From positions 1-18,573 of the forward strand of contig VSPO01000063.1 in the NCBI GenBank assembly GCA_009775375.1: a stretch of 18,573 bases of DNA, read 5' to 3'. The translations under genes were made by a program, and so were the position numbers. This DNA is from Muribaculaceae bacterium. Lineage in GTDB: Bacteria > Bacteroidota > Bacteroidia > Bacteroidales > Muribaculaceae. Positions 7,801-16,099 of the stretch are shown piece after piece; the stretch's first letter is position 1; every line of letters starts with the position of its first letter. Below the pieces are notes generated by a model. It was not told the origin of the DNA and ran no database searches. It worked only from the letters and a program-made list of their open reading frames with translations.

Positions 7801-8067
7801 CGAAGACACGCTCTCCACCCCTTTTACCCCCGAGACCACTCCCTCGATGCGCGAGGTGACATTCTGTTCGATTACCTTTGGTGACGCGTCGGGCCAGCTG
7901 AAACTCACCCTAAGTGTTTTCCCTTGCCGCAGTCGTGGCTCTGGCTCGACGTCGAGCAGCGGAATCACGGCTATCCCAGCAACGACTGCAATCACCGCCA
8001 CAAGGATAAGGGTAAATGGAGAAATCGCGTCAAGCCGTGCAAGAAAACGGTTGCCTTCATTCTTCAT
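4831..8067 (-). CDS. RND-family efflux permease, second unequal subunit
   Basis: A 1078-residue inner-membrane RND transporter, of normal family length, with 12 expected helices and two large periplasmic loops. TM1 is near 17-37 and TM2-6 start about 355. The TM11-12 region near the C-terminus (LSLLPFLFE) is well kept. The proton-relay site differs from drug pumps such as AcrB: in TM4, GIIIDSSIVMVDH has Asp419 but Ser420 where AcrB has the second Asp. In TM10, GIVVNAGIYQ (976-985) has no Lys. It starts 11 bases inside the end of the other RND gene, so the two are translationally coupled and probably form a mixed trimer, as MdtB/MdtC do. It is the last gene of the operon. The substrate is unknown; the context suggests an exported peptide rather than a drug. 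Confidence 0.93.
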   Translation of the reverse strand: MKNEGNRFLARLDAISPFTLILVAVIAVVAGIAVIPLLDVEPEPRLRQGKTLRVSFSWPDASPKVIEQNVTSRIEGVVSGVKGVESVSSISNFGSGRVVIELKPKVNVSAAKFEIASALRQIYRKFPENVSYPILTGGEVVTDTGEEGKEKLLLTYQLNASMKDDQLKEYVRLQMEPALKGMEGVRHVEITGGAGKYVEITYDPMKLRAAAITVDDIEGAVKGFMGRSEIVGELTVNSPGKPGERKALYLDVGQLGKPLEHMPVKNIDGTIVYLGDLASYEYKDRLPGSYYRLNGLSTIYLNVYIDADAPIIRLSHSLRERIDELGDGLKKGVFLSLTYNAAEKTESELDTLVRRSVLSLLILMAFVWIIRRRWKYLFITSATLAANILIAVLVYRLFDLRLHTFALAGITVSLGIIIDSSIVMVDHYLHHRNRDAFFAILAALFTTIGSLIIIFFLPEHIRKDLYDFSWIIIINLAVSLIVALLFVPALVEKLGYTGNDPVKPDEKEDRIEEKLLKIYGRYIRLTRKRKWLYIVSLILIFGIPVFALPDKLGDEDKIFIPKEESRESLWYEKTYNATFGSDFFVRYLKGSLSTYLGGTMRLFSERIKAGSDGPPQQREKRLLIRGVMPVGGSVHELNDKMLHIERFLSGFQEIERFQTNVDSRGGLIEIEFKEEHRNSDFPYFLEDEVIGLLVSLGGADWSTNGVSDRGFSNSLNLTHRSHSIEIAGYNYDRLCRFAEEIKSRLSGNTRVQDIVIETPGHEVQEDELYMAYDKQRIVLDRFPLHGVHASLRELLADRELGRYKDSFIDSEIRLRSDRVEAFDYWQLDNSYLNIDGQPARLSNYMRIERRQAKNSIPRRNQEYVLRVAFNVLASWSYSSKMIKKVTEEFNSKFPVGYRCLNRTQGWHNDDGTQYWLLLLVAVIIYFVCAVLFESMTLPLVIISLIPVSFIGTFLAFYLTGAPFGNGGFASMVLLAGIVVNAGIYQIFEYRSLLKARIEEGKAFSKQEVYLEAFRIKAMPVFLTVLSTMLSLLPFLFERELENDFWFSLAVGSIGGLMMSVIAYTFVMPIFLGLKSEKH

Positions 8068-11000
8068 GGTATTGCTTTTTTGTGGGGAGAGGCTTGTAGA
8101 TCAGATAGTATGCCAAGGGCACTATGAAGAGGCTGACCGCTGTGCCAACCGTCATGCCCGTCACGAGTGTCAGCGAGAGCGGATACTGCAGGGCAGACCC
8201 CAAGTCTACCTTGTGCAGAAATGGCAGGAGGGCAAGGATTGTGGTGAGCGACGTCATAAGAATCGGGCGCAGCCGTTTGTGCCCCGACTCCGAGACGGCT
8301 TCGAGCAGTGGAATACCGTTGCGTCGTAGGCCGTTGATAGTATCAATTTTCAATATGGAGTCGTTGATGATGATGCCGGCCATGACCACAAGCCCCGTCA
8401 TCGACATTATGTTGAGCGTCTCGCCTGTAAACCATAGCACGATCAACACGACACACACATCGACCACCATCTCGAAAAGGATGATGAGGGGCTGCACGAG
8501 GCTTTCGAACTGTGCTGCGAGAATGAAATAGAGCAGGGCAAGCGACACGGCCAAGACTATTGCCAGTTCCGCGACAAGGCTACGGCTACTGAAATACTCT
8601 CCCGCGTAGGCTACGGCATATTCCGGATGCCTCTTCACGAAGCCGTCGGTGTATGCCATCACCTCCCGGATATCCTTGCTGTCGGCGTTGATTCCTATTG
8701 GGTAATAGTCTCCCGTCCCGGCGGCGTGGAGCCTCTTGTAATCTTCTCGACGCATCTGTTTCAGGAGCAACGACAAGGGTATGTCTACGCCCCGGTCGTT
8801 CTTCACCGAACCACCCATAACCCGATCGCTCTCGTTGCCGTGGACTCCGACCATGACAGGGATGGCGTTTGCCCCGTCGCTGATTTCAAACACCTTGTTC
8901 TTGTGAACCGACTCGCGCAAATGCGAGTAAAGGCTGCGGTATCTCACCCTGTGGAAGGTAAGCCTCTCCATGTCGGCGAGATACTGTATGTTCTCCTCTG
9001 TTACTACCGGACGCACGTAGACGCCCGGGAACCTTCCCCGCAGCGAATCGACAAAGGTGCGGCTCCGTGTCACTTCCGGGCGGGAGCCGTCGGCGGTCTG
9101 CAAGCGTATTTCAAGGTCGTTGTCTCCGGTATTGAAAACCATCTCATAGAGGTTGCCTGACGACTCGAACTCCATGCCGGCTTCAGGATAGGCTCGCGCA
9201 ACCTCCTTCTCAATGCGGCTCTTCACCTGCGTCATAGTCTGCGAGTCAGGGCATTTCACGTATATCACCGTCTCCGAGGCCGTAAGTTCCTTCGTATGTG
9301 GGAGCAGGAACTGTTGCACGCCCGCCATAACGGTGGTATGCTCCACGGCTTGGCCGAGGGCAGAAAGGAGCGCTGACGTACGCCTGTCGTTTTCTTCCAC
9401 CGTTATTCCGGAGTTCCAATCGATAATCACCAGTGTGTCTTCCGGAGGGATGTAGGGCATCCGCTCCTTGTCGATCATAACAAAAATCCATACGGAAAGA
9501 GGGATACAGGCTACGCACGCCGCCATGCTTGCCACCGGATGCCGGAAAACCAACGAGTGGATCCTGTCGTAAAGCCTCATGCCGGCAGAGCCAGACTTGT
9601 CAGGCGTTGCCGGCTTCCTCCTGTAAAGCAGAAAGTAATATACCGGGATGACCAGCGTCGACACAAGGAGACTCGAGAAAAGGGCTATGGCAATGGCAAT
9701 GGCCTGGTCGTAGAAGAGCGTGCCCGCAACGCCGCTCAGGAAAATGAGAGGTATGAACACCGAGCAGGTGGTCAGCACGCTGCTGAGCATAGGGGTGAAC
9801 ACCTCTTTCGTGCCTTCTGTCACGGCATCGCGAAGCGAACTGCCGATAAGCTGCCTCTGTCGGATGTTGTCGATGACTATGATTGAATTGTCCACCATCA
9901 TCCCCACTCCAAGGATAAGTCCGGAGAGCGAGATTACATTGATGGATATATTCAGGAGATGGAAGGAAAGAAGGGTTATGAGCAACGACACCGGGATGGT
10001 AATGATTATCAGGACGGTCGGGCGCCAGTCGCGCATGAAGAAGAACAGCACGAGGCACGCAAGCACGGCCCCGAGGAGAAGGTTCATCTCAAGGTTGTCG
10101 ATTGAATAGGAAAGTAGCCTTGTCTGGTCGCGTGTCAGCTTGAAGTCTATCTCCGGATATTCTTTACGGAAATCTGCAAGAAGGGTCTCCATCGCCTCTT
10201 TGAGCCCGTTCATCTGCGCGTCGTTTTGCTTCACTACGGCCAGGGACACCGCGTTGCGGCCGTCGCTTCTCACCATGCCGTCGCGTTCCGCTGTCTTCTC
10301 AGTGATGCTGCAGATTTCACCGAGAGTCAGAAGGCGTCCCTCGTGGTTTATGCAGATTCCTTCAATGTCCTCCTTCGTGAGCAGCTGCGAGTCGAAATGT
10401 ATGTTATAGCGACGTGTACCGTCGGCGATGCTGAGGGTGCCAAGTGTAATGTTGTTATCGGCAATTACTCTTTCTATATCTTGCGCGGTAAGACCGAGGG
10501 CTACCATCCTTGCAGGGTCGGGCACGCATTCAATCACGGTGCCGGCGGTGCCGCTGACGTCCACCATCGCCGTCTGAGGCAACTGCTCTATTCGCTTTGC
10601 CATCACGTCTCTGGCGAAGCGCCCTAGTCCGGCGAAACGCATCCCCGCCCTGGTCAATGGAGCCTCCTCTCTCAGCGACATGTCGAGGTAGAAAGCCGGA
10701 ATATCCATCGCGCTCGCTTTCATCACCTTCGGACGCTCTGCCCCTTCAGGAAGAAACCGCATGGCTCGGTCTACCTTCTCATTGACTTCGATGAAGATGA
10801 TGTCCATATCGCTGCCCGGCTCGAACACAAGACGTATTGTGCCAACGTCCATTCGACTTTCGGATTGAATCTCCTTCAGTCCCGCCACCTGCAGCAACTG
10901 CTGTCGTAAGGGGCGTGTCGCGCTATTCTCCACCTCGTATGCCGACGAGCCAGGGAAAAGGGCCTGGACTGTGACCTGCGGCACGTCGATGTCTGGCATG

Positions 11001-11101
11001 AGCGACACAGGGATGTAGCGAAGTGACAGCGTCCCTATCACCATTATGGCCACAAGGCACATGCTGACCCCTATGGGACGGTTTATGAGGCTTTTAAGCA
11101 T
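8057..11101 (-). CDS. RND-family efflux permease, first subunit
   Basis: A 1014-residue RND transporter of the HAE/AcrB-like group. The N-terminal MLKSLINRPIGVSM leads into TM1. TM4 carries MMVDNSIIVID (401-411), with Asp404 but Asn405 in place of the second Asp. The hallmark LYFILAAQFESLVQPL is at about 857-872. TM10 reads GIIINDSILKID (909-920), where AcrB has the essential Lys in AKN. So neither permease of this operon has the full Asp-Asp-Lys relay. The adaptor gene ends 11 bases upstream and the next RND gene overlaps the end. No TolC-like outer-membrane factor gene lies in the operon, so one must be shared from elsewhere if this is a tripartite pump. Confidence 0.94.
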   Translation of the reverse strand: MLKSLINRPIGVSMCLVAIMVIGTLSLRYIPVSLMPDIDVPQVTVQALFPGSSAYEVENSATRPLRQQLLQVAGLKEIQSESRMDVGTIRLVFEPGSDMDIIFIEVNEKVDRAMRFLPEGAERPKVMKASAMDIPAFYLDMSLREEAPLTRAGMRFAGLGRFARDVMAKRIEQLPQTAMVDVSGTAGTVIECVPDPARMVALGLTAQDIERVIADNNITLGTLSIADGTRRYNIHFDSQLLTKEDIEGICINHEGRLLTLGEICSITEKTAERDGMVRSDGRNAVSLAVVKQNDAQMNGLKEAMETLLADFRKEYPEIDFKLTRDQTRLLSYSIDNLEMNLLLGAVLACLVLFFFMRDWRPTVLIIITIPVSLLITLLSFHLLNISINVISLSGLILGVGMMVDNSIIVIDNIRQRQLIGSSLRDAVTEGTKEVFTPMLSSVLTTCSVFIPLIFLSGVAGTLFYDQAIAIAIALFSSLLVSTLVIPVYYFLLYRRKPATPDKSGSAGMRLYDRIHSLVFRHPVASMAACVACIPLSVWIFVMIDKERMPYIPPEDTLVIIDWNSGITVEENDRRTSALLSALGQAVEHTTVMAGVQQFLLPHTKELTASETVIYVKCPDSQTMTQVKSRIEKEVARAYPEAGMEFESSGNLYEMVFNTGDNDLEIRLQTADGSRPEVTRSRTFVDSLRGRFPGVYVRPVVTEENIQYLADMERLTFHRVRYRSLYSHLRESVHKNKVFEISDGANAIPVMVGVHGNESDRVMGGSVKNDRGVDIPLSLLLKQMRREDYKRLHAAGTGDYYPIGINADSKDIREVMAYTDGFVKRHPEYAVAYAGEYFSSRSLVAELAIVLAVSLALLYFILAAQFESLVQPLIILFEMVVDVCVVLIVLWFTGETLNIMSMTGLVVMAGIIINDSILKIDTINGLRRNGIPLLEAVSESGHKRLRPILMTSLTTILALLPFLHKVDLGSALQYPLSLTLVTGMTVGTAVSLFIVPLAYYLIYKPLPTKKQYHEE

Positions 11102-11112
11102 AGTTGTGGTAT

Positions 11113-12189
11113 TTAGCGGGGTTTCACTTCTGTTCCGTCGGCGAGGTTGAGGTTGCCAGAAGTGATGACTATGTCGCCCTCCTCGATGGTAGTCTCTTTG
11201 CGCTTGCAGCCTGTGATGGCGAATGAATTGATGTTGGAATGCGCCACGTCGACGTAGGTCCAGACGGCATGCCCGGCGCGATAGCGAAATATGACGTGGT
11301 AGCCGTCACGCTCCACCACCGCGTCCTTTGGCACCACATACATCTTTCCCAGATGCTCTTCCGCCACAACCCTGACATTCATGCCGTCGATGAGGGATTG
11401 GAAGCCTCCCGCAAGCGTTGCCGTAATCTTGACGAGCCCTTTCTCGTCGACCTGAGGGTTGATTGCCGCCACAGTCCCCTGAAATGTGGATTCTTCATCG
11501 ATAAAGGGGGAAATTTTGACAGACTGCCCTTTCTTGATGTTGATGAGTTCGTCTTCGAGCACCTTGAATTCCACATCGAACGCCGAATCATCAATAAGAG
11601 TGCATACTTTCTCGTTGCGTTGGTGAGCTTGAGCCTCTATATTTGCCACCCTGCCAGAAAAGGGAGCCACAAGGTCGCAATTCTCCAATGCCTCCTGTGC
11701 TTCCTCAGCCCTGAATCTGGCATCGTAATAGCCGGATGTCACTTCGGCGCGTTTCAATAATTCTTCCGGCACTTCCGACCGATCTTCCCCGAATCCGAGG
11801 CCGATTAGCTTGTCGGTGAGATCCACGTCGGCTTTGAAAAGATCGTGTTCGGCTTTTTCAAGGTTGCGTTGCCGCTCCCGTTTGTCGAGCGTGGCGATGA
11901 GGTCTCCTTTCTTGACCCATTGTCCCTCCTTTACAAACAGCTCCATGGTTATGCCTTGGTAAGGAAACATCAGGTCGCTCTTTTTCACTGCCTTCAATCG
12001 ACCGTTGCAGACAACCTGCCTTTTGAACGGCGACATCGTAAGCGTCATGGTATCGACGTATGTCTCGCTCATTGACATCGCCTGCCCGCGAGCATCGCTC
12101 CTCACTTTTTCTCCATTTCTCCCGCATGACGTGAAAAGACAGATTATAAATGCAATCGTTGCTGTCGCTATATGCTTCTCCATATTCAT
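11113..12189 (-). CDS. RND periplasmic adaptor (HlyD/MFP) lipoprotein
   Basis: This 358-residue adaptor would bridge the RND permeases to an outer-membrane channel. From the ATG at 12189 the signal is MNMEKHIATATIAFIICLFT, with lipidated Cys22 just after SC. An ATG two codons later is also possible. A longer reading would run 146 bases into the gene upstream and is rejected. The first lipoyl half is ITMELFVKEGQWVKKGDLIA, then a short helical hairpin (about 110-180), then the second lipoyl half CDLVAPFSGRVANIE. A beta-barrel and membrane-proximal domain follow, with DGMNVRVVAEEHLGK. It lies 7 bases after the ligase-fold gene and 11 before the first permease. Confidence 0.92.
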   Translation of the reverse strand: MNMEKHIATATIAFIICLFTSCGRNGEKVRSDARGQAMSMSETYVDTMTLTMSPFKRQVVCNGRLKAVKKSDLMFPYQGITMELFVKEGQWVKKGDLIATLDKRERQRNLEKAEHDLFKADVDLTDKLIGLGFGEDRSEVPEELLKRAEVTSGYYDARFRAEEAQEALENCDLVAPFSGRVANIEAQAHQRNEKVCTLIDDSAFDVEFKVLEDELINIKKGQSVKISPFIDEESTFQGTVAAINPQVDEKGLVKITATLAGGFQSLIDGMNVRVVAEEHLGKMYVVPKDAVVERDGYHVIFRYRAGHAVWTYVDVAHSNINSFAITGCKRKETTIEEGDIVITSGNLNLADGTEVKPR

Positions 12190-12196
12190 TATATGG

Positions 12197-13999
12197 TCAG
12201 TTAATCTTATCTTTGTTGTTTGATAAAACGGCGTTGGCCTCCGATTTGATTTCCCTGATGGCGAGTGACTCCACCTTTCCTTTGAACCTGACGATTTGTT
12301 CAGCATAGGGCAACGTCTTGTCTGAATTGCCAAGCCGCTCATGCAACTTCATCAGCTTATAAAGAGGATATATCCTATTGGGCATCGTGTGCCATGCTTT
12401 CAAATACAATTGTTCTGCATCCTCATATGCCTCCATCTCAAGATAGTTGTTTCCCTGAAGTATGAGAAACATGGGATTGTTGCTGATTAATGTTCCCATC
12501 CTTAAAATATCGTTGCTATCGTTGTAGCGGTTGGCTTTGGCGAGGATTCGGGCATAATCAGAAAGAAAGTCTCCGTTCTCTTTAAGCATTGGCAGAAGCT
12601 GAGCATAATCTTTTATAAATGCCGGGTCATTGATGCCTCTTATTATGGAGTAATCTTTCTCAGCGTTTGCCAGCGTGTTCACAAGTCTATCACTCTTTAC
12701 ACTGCATCCGATTATGACAATGGCTATTATCGTCATAATTAAGTTGGATACAAGTCTGTTGTCCGGAATCGGTCTTGTCCGAACAGATTGCGAAGCTACA
12801 TATGATATCACCATTATCGTTATTATTTTATAGGGAAGAAGTTCCATTGGATATGATAAAAACGAAAAGACGAGGATTACAAGCAACACAAGGAACAATG
12901 GCAGACTGTCTTTCCACAGTTTCCGTAAGGCTACAATCACAATTGCCGCTGCTATTGTCAATCCCACAATCCCAAGTTCTACTGTGATGCGGAGCCAGTT
13001 GTTGAATGCGTATTCAATAACATCCACAGTGTTAAGGTCAATAGTGGTTCCGTAGGAGGCAAGCAACTCTGTGGATTCTGCAAATTTATTAAAGAAACCG
13101 CCTACGCCGCAACCAAATAACGGATTGTCGGCAACGGCGAACAATCCGATGCAGTTGATTGCAAACCGCCCGTTGGCTGATCCAGGTTTAAAAAAATAAA
13201 GGCCTACGCTTATTGCAATGCAGATTCCCAATATGGTCCATTTCCTGTTGCGGATGCGGTCACTGAATACAAATGTCAGGCAAAGTGCTGCAGCGATGAA
13301 TGCTGTCCTGCTCGTTGTCAGGATTGTGATCGATATGAATATAATGACGAGCGACTGCATTACAACGGATGCCGCCGCTTCCAATTTTCCCGACATATTG
13401 CAGAATCCGGCAAGTTCCGGATATTTCATATATGTGAAGGCTATGGCCAGCCCCATGACTATGCATGCAGAATAAGGGCCGGGATTATTGAACGATCCTG
13501 TCAGAAGATATAGGGAATGTCTGCTTGTTCCTGTAATAAGCTGGATTATTCCATAGAAAGTCTCATACGTGGCAAACATCAAAATTATTAATGCAACAAC
13601 ATTTCCTTTGGGACGAATCGCGGTGAAGAGAATCCTGAATGAAAAGTAGAGCATGATTGCGAGTCCGGCATGTATGACTATGCTTTCAGCCGGGTATGTG
13701 GCATCTGCATAATACCGTATGATGAAATATCCGTAAAGAATAACAACGAGGCCATCCATGACTGAAATCCTCATCCTGCCTTTCGACAAAAAGCAGGCGA
13801 TTGTTCCGATTATTGCCACAACGGCAATTGTATAACCCAAAATAATATCGATGTCACCCCAGCTATGTTGAACAGGAACGGCACAGATACATAGCAACCA
13901 TACCATGCAAGCAACACTCAGGGATTTCGCAAATGTCCCGATGTTGAAATGTATTTGTTCTATGTCTGTTATTGTTATGTCTTTGATCGGTTGCTTCAT
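12197..13999 (-). CDS. O-antigen-ligase/Wzy-fold membrane protein with C-terminal TPR region
   Basis: A 600-residue polytopic protein with about 10-12 helices. It carries the marks of the WaaL/Wzy/PglL superfamily: TGSFNNPGPYSA (167-178), TTSRTAFIAA (228-237), then SANGRFAINC leading to NPLFGCGVGGF (292-302). These proteins move lipid-linked glycans onto lipid A, polymer or (PglL) protein. The soluble C-terminal part (about 430-600) looks like TPR helices, with DFLSDYARILAKANRYND and EAYEDAEQLYLKAW. No glycosyltransferase or polysaccharide gene is near. Instead it shares 4-base ATGA coupling with the S26 peptidase gene and sits in the peptide operon. A protein- or peptide-directed role is therefore attractive but unproven. 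In this operon only the propeller lipoprotein shows several D-S/T-hydrophobic triplets like those of Bacteroides O-glycosylation sites; the peptide shows none. Confidence 0.85.
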   Translation of the reverse strand: MKQPIKDITITDIEQIHFNIGTFAKSLSVACMVWLLCICAVPVQHSWGDIDIILGYTIAVVAIIGTIACFLSKGRMRISVMDGLVVILYGYFIIRYYADATYPAESIVIHAGLAIMLYFSFRILFTAIRPKGNVVALIILMFATYETFYGIIQLITGTSRHSLYLLTGSFNNPGPYSACIVMGLAIAFTYMKYPELAGFCNMSGKLEAAASVVMQSLVIIFISITILTTSRTAFIAAALCLTFVFSDRIRNRKWTILGICIAISVGLYFFKPGSANGRFAINCIGLFAVADNPLFGCGVGGFFNKFAESTELLASYGTTIDLNTVDVIEYAFNNWLRITVELGIVGLTIAAAIVIVALRKLWKDSLPLFLVLLVILVFSFLSYPMELLPYKIITIMVISYVASQSVRTRPIPDNRLVSNLIMTIIAIVIIGCSVKSDRLVNTLANAEKDYSIIRGINDPAFIKDYAQLLPMLKENGDFLSDYARILAKANRYNDSNDILRMGTLISNNPMFLILQGNNYLEMEAYEDAEQLYLKAWHTMPNRIYPLYKLMKLHERLGNSDKTLPYAEQIVRFKGKVESLAIREIKSEANAVLSNNKDKIN

Positions 14000-14877
14000 T
14001 GTGCCAGTCTTTCGAAAAATCTATCTTTTCTATATTTCCCGGTGCTCGGGTCTAATGAATATGCGATATACGTAACGACGCCTACGATATATTCCTCCGG
14101 AACCAGTCCCCAGTATCGGGAATCTTCTGAACCGGCGACATTGTCTCCGCACATGAAATAATATCCATGTCGGAATGTATGTCGGTCAAGAGGCTTACTA
14201 TCTGCAAATACCTTGTTATTGTCCCAGTCAATGGATATGCTTTTGGCGGTTTCCCATTCCAGTATCGTCTTATATATTTGCCCCTCCTTGGCAGTCAGCT
14301 TCATGAAGTCACCCTTACGTGGAAGATAGAGCGGTCCGAGATTTTTAATGGTCCATGGCACATGTCTCGTTCTAGGAATCGCACCTAACTGACGAGGATG
14401 AAACATGCTGTCGGGAATTGCCGCCAATTTCTTTTGAAGATGTAGCAACCCGATGGTGTCAGGAAAGTTGCTGTTGCGGAACACTCCGTCGGTTATCCGG
14501 ACAGTGTCACCGGGAGTTCCGATACATCTCTTTGTATACACGTTGTTTACGACAAAGTTGATTTTGTCGTTATGGTATGGATAGTTGAATACCACAATGT
14601 CATTAGGCATTATCCTTCTTTCGCCTCTCGTTCTTCTGCAGACAAGTTCTCCTCCTTCTTTGTTGAAATCAAATTTTTCGTATAAGCGGGCCCCGAATAT
14701 TGTTTTATCTACAATGATACAGTCTCCCGGCAATAAAGTAGGATCCATGGATTCCGTCGGTATGACAAAGCGGTCGAAAAGAAATATTCTCACAGAATAC
14801 CATGCGATATAGTAGACCCACACGACCACGATACCGTAGCATATCACATTGAGAATATTCCTTTCCGAGACCGTCAT
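13996..14877 (-). CDS. S26-family type I signal peptidase, operon-dedicated
   Basis: A 293-residue membrane serine protease of the LepB/S26 family. One N-terminal membrane helix (about 10-32) leads to the catalytic box IPTESMDPTLLPGD with Ser43. The general base is Lys116 in VYTKRCIGTPGDTV. Box E is MCGDNVAGSEDSRYWGLVP (242-260). All key residues are present, so it should be active. An insert of roughly 100 residues lies between boxes D and E, as in several Bacteroidetes signal peptidases. Housekeeping LepB of this group is usually encoded elsewhere, so a copy locked by ATGA overlaps to both neighbours in a peptide operon is probably a specialised processing enzyme. The nearest likely substrate is the NVEALA-family peptide two genes upstream. 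Confidence 0.92.
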   Translation of the reverse strand: MTVSERNILNVICYGIVVVWVYYIAWYSVRIFLFDRFVIPTESMDPTLLPGDCIIVDKTIFGARLYEKFDFNKEGGELVCRRTRGERRIMPNDIVVFNYPYHNDKINFVVNNVYTKRCIGTPGDTVRITDGVFRNSNFPDTIGLLHLQKKLAAIPDSMFHPRQLGAIPRTRHVPWTIKNLGPLYLPRKGDFMKLTAKEGQIYKTILEWETAKSISIDWDNNKVFADSKPLDRHTFRHGYYFMCGDNVAGSEDSRYWGLVPEEYIVGVVTYIAYSLDPSTGKYRKDRFFERLAQ

Positions 14878-16091
14878 GGCATAAGTTTATAAAGACATAG
14901 GATGGGATTGCCATAGCTCTCAATATCCTCATCATTGTCCGGAGCGTTCACAGAGTTTTGTCGGATTCTGTTCAGATATTTTGATTTGCGTGAATCATCA
15001 AGATAGGCAAACGCTTCCGGGTCAATATATCCTATTAGGTAGCCATCTGCATAATCGACAAATTTTTCAGGAATAACAAGCTCTGCGTCTCTGGTTGTGT
15101 GAGAGACTTTCGCCCTCCTATAGTTTACTCTTGACATGCCATTCTCAGATATGAAGCTATTATATGCGTTTGTCCCTTTTTGATAATATACGACCCATTT
15201 GTCATCGCATTTTATCAAATCCACTTGATTGACAATATCTTCATTGGTATACAATTTCTTATTGTAATCTTTTTTATCAAGGGATTCGGTTTCCTTAATG
15301 AATTCATTGGTCAGCTTGCTGTCATGAATGTTCATGACTATCTCCGGTGTGATTCTGTAGTTTTCTATTCTAAAGATAGTATCGTTCAAATCATAGTTGT
15401 AATATATGTTCCTGTCCTTATCTTTCAATAATTTCCCCGCCACATATCTGCGTGTCGATGTAAACGGAAACGCTGTGTGGATATCCTTTCCTTTGAGATC
15501 AAACCATTTTAACCTGTATTTTAAAGACTTGTGATAACCGGGGAAACTGCCCAATACAATACTGTCCGTCATGACCATTGAAAGGGGCATCGCCTTGTTC
15601 ATCGTGTATTCTTCGACAACGTTACCATCGGTGGAATAAATGATAAGCTTCTTGCTCAACCTGTCGGTTATCGCCAGATTGCCGTTGTCTGTTTTAGATG
15701 CACATCCCAGACCGATATATTCACCGCGGGCCTTCCCTTTCGAACCGATTGCACCTATGTATTTGCCATTTCTGTCAAAGCGAAATATTCTTTCGGTGAT
15801 TGAATTATCAATGATGGTGAACGTGCTGTCATCAACAAATATCTGGTTGATGCATCCTATCATTGAGTTGGCTTTGTCAGCTTGCAAGAACACATATTTG
15901 CATTCGTCGGTCTGCTCATCGATGAAATCTTTAGCCGAAACGGAATCGTCAGCTTTCCATGTTTCTATCGAATCAGTTTTCTCCGGCACAACGCTTGGTT
16001 GTGCCGGAATAAAATCAGAGTTATTACCATTCCCTCCACTGCAAGAGGCAATGAAGACAGGAAAGATGATATATGAAAAAAGCTTCTTCAT
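14874..16091 (-). CDS. 6-bladed beta-propeller lipoprotein
   Basis: A 405-residue lipoprotein; signal MKKLFSYIIFPVFIASC, Cys17 lipidated. A longer reading that overlaps the peptide gene is rejected. Repeats of the type FDRNGKYIGAIGSKGKARGE (105-124), with DDSTFTIIDN and NLAITDRLSKKLIIYSTDG, match the Bacteroidetes 6-bladed beta-propeller family (BF3164-like), where G-x-G-P-G-E-Y turns recur. Function in the family is unknown; a binding or sensing role is the usual guess. I recall such propellers encoded beside NVEALA peptides, which fits here: the peptide stop is 8 bases upstream, and its own stop overlaps the S26 start by 4 bases. It contains several D-S/T-hydrophobic triplets (DSI, DSV, DTI), possible O-glycosylation sites. 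Confidence 0.85.
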   Translation of the reverse strand: MKKLFSYIIFPVFIASCSGGNGNNSDFIPAQPSVVPEKTDSIETWKADDSVSAKDFIDEQTDECKYVFLQADKANSMIGCINQIFVDDSTFTIIDNSITERIFRFDRNGKYIGAIGSKGKARGEYIGLGCASKTDNGNLAITDRLSKKLIIYSTDGNVVEEYTMNKAMPLSMVMTDSIVLGSFPGYHKSLKYRLKWFDLKGKDIHTAFPFTSTRRYVAGKLLKDKDRNIYYNYDLNDTIFRIENYRITPEIVMNIHDSKLTNEFIKETESLDKKDYNKKLYTNEDIVNQVDLIKCDDKWVVYYQKGTNAYNSFISENGMSRVNYRRAKVSHTTRDAELVIPEKFVDYADGYLIGYIDPEAFAYLDDSRKSKYLNRIRQNSVNAPDNDEDIESYGNPILCLYKLMP

Positions 16092-16099
16092 GATGTTTA

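Noticed and set aside
8627..9160. Plus-strand open frames inside the RND genes, such as this 177-codon one
   Set aside because: The RND proteins are full length with family motifs throughout. The opposing frames show no domains or start signals.
12190..12342. Longer start for the adaptor gene
   Set aside because: It would overlap the ligase-fold gene by 146 bases and bury the lipoprotein signal. The ATG at 12189 gives a proper signal and lipobox.
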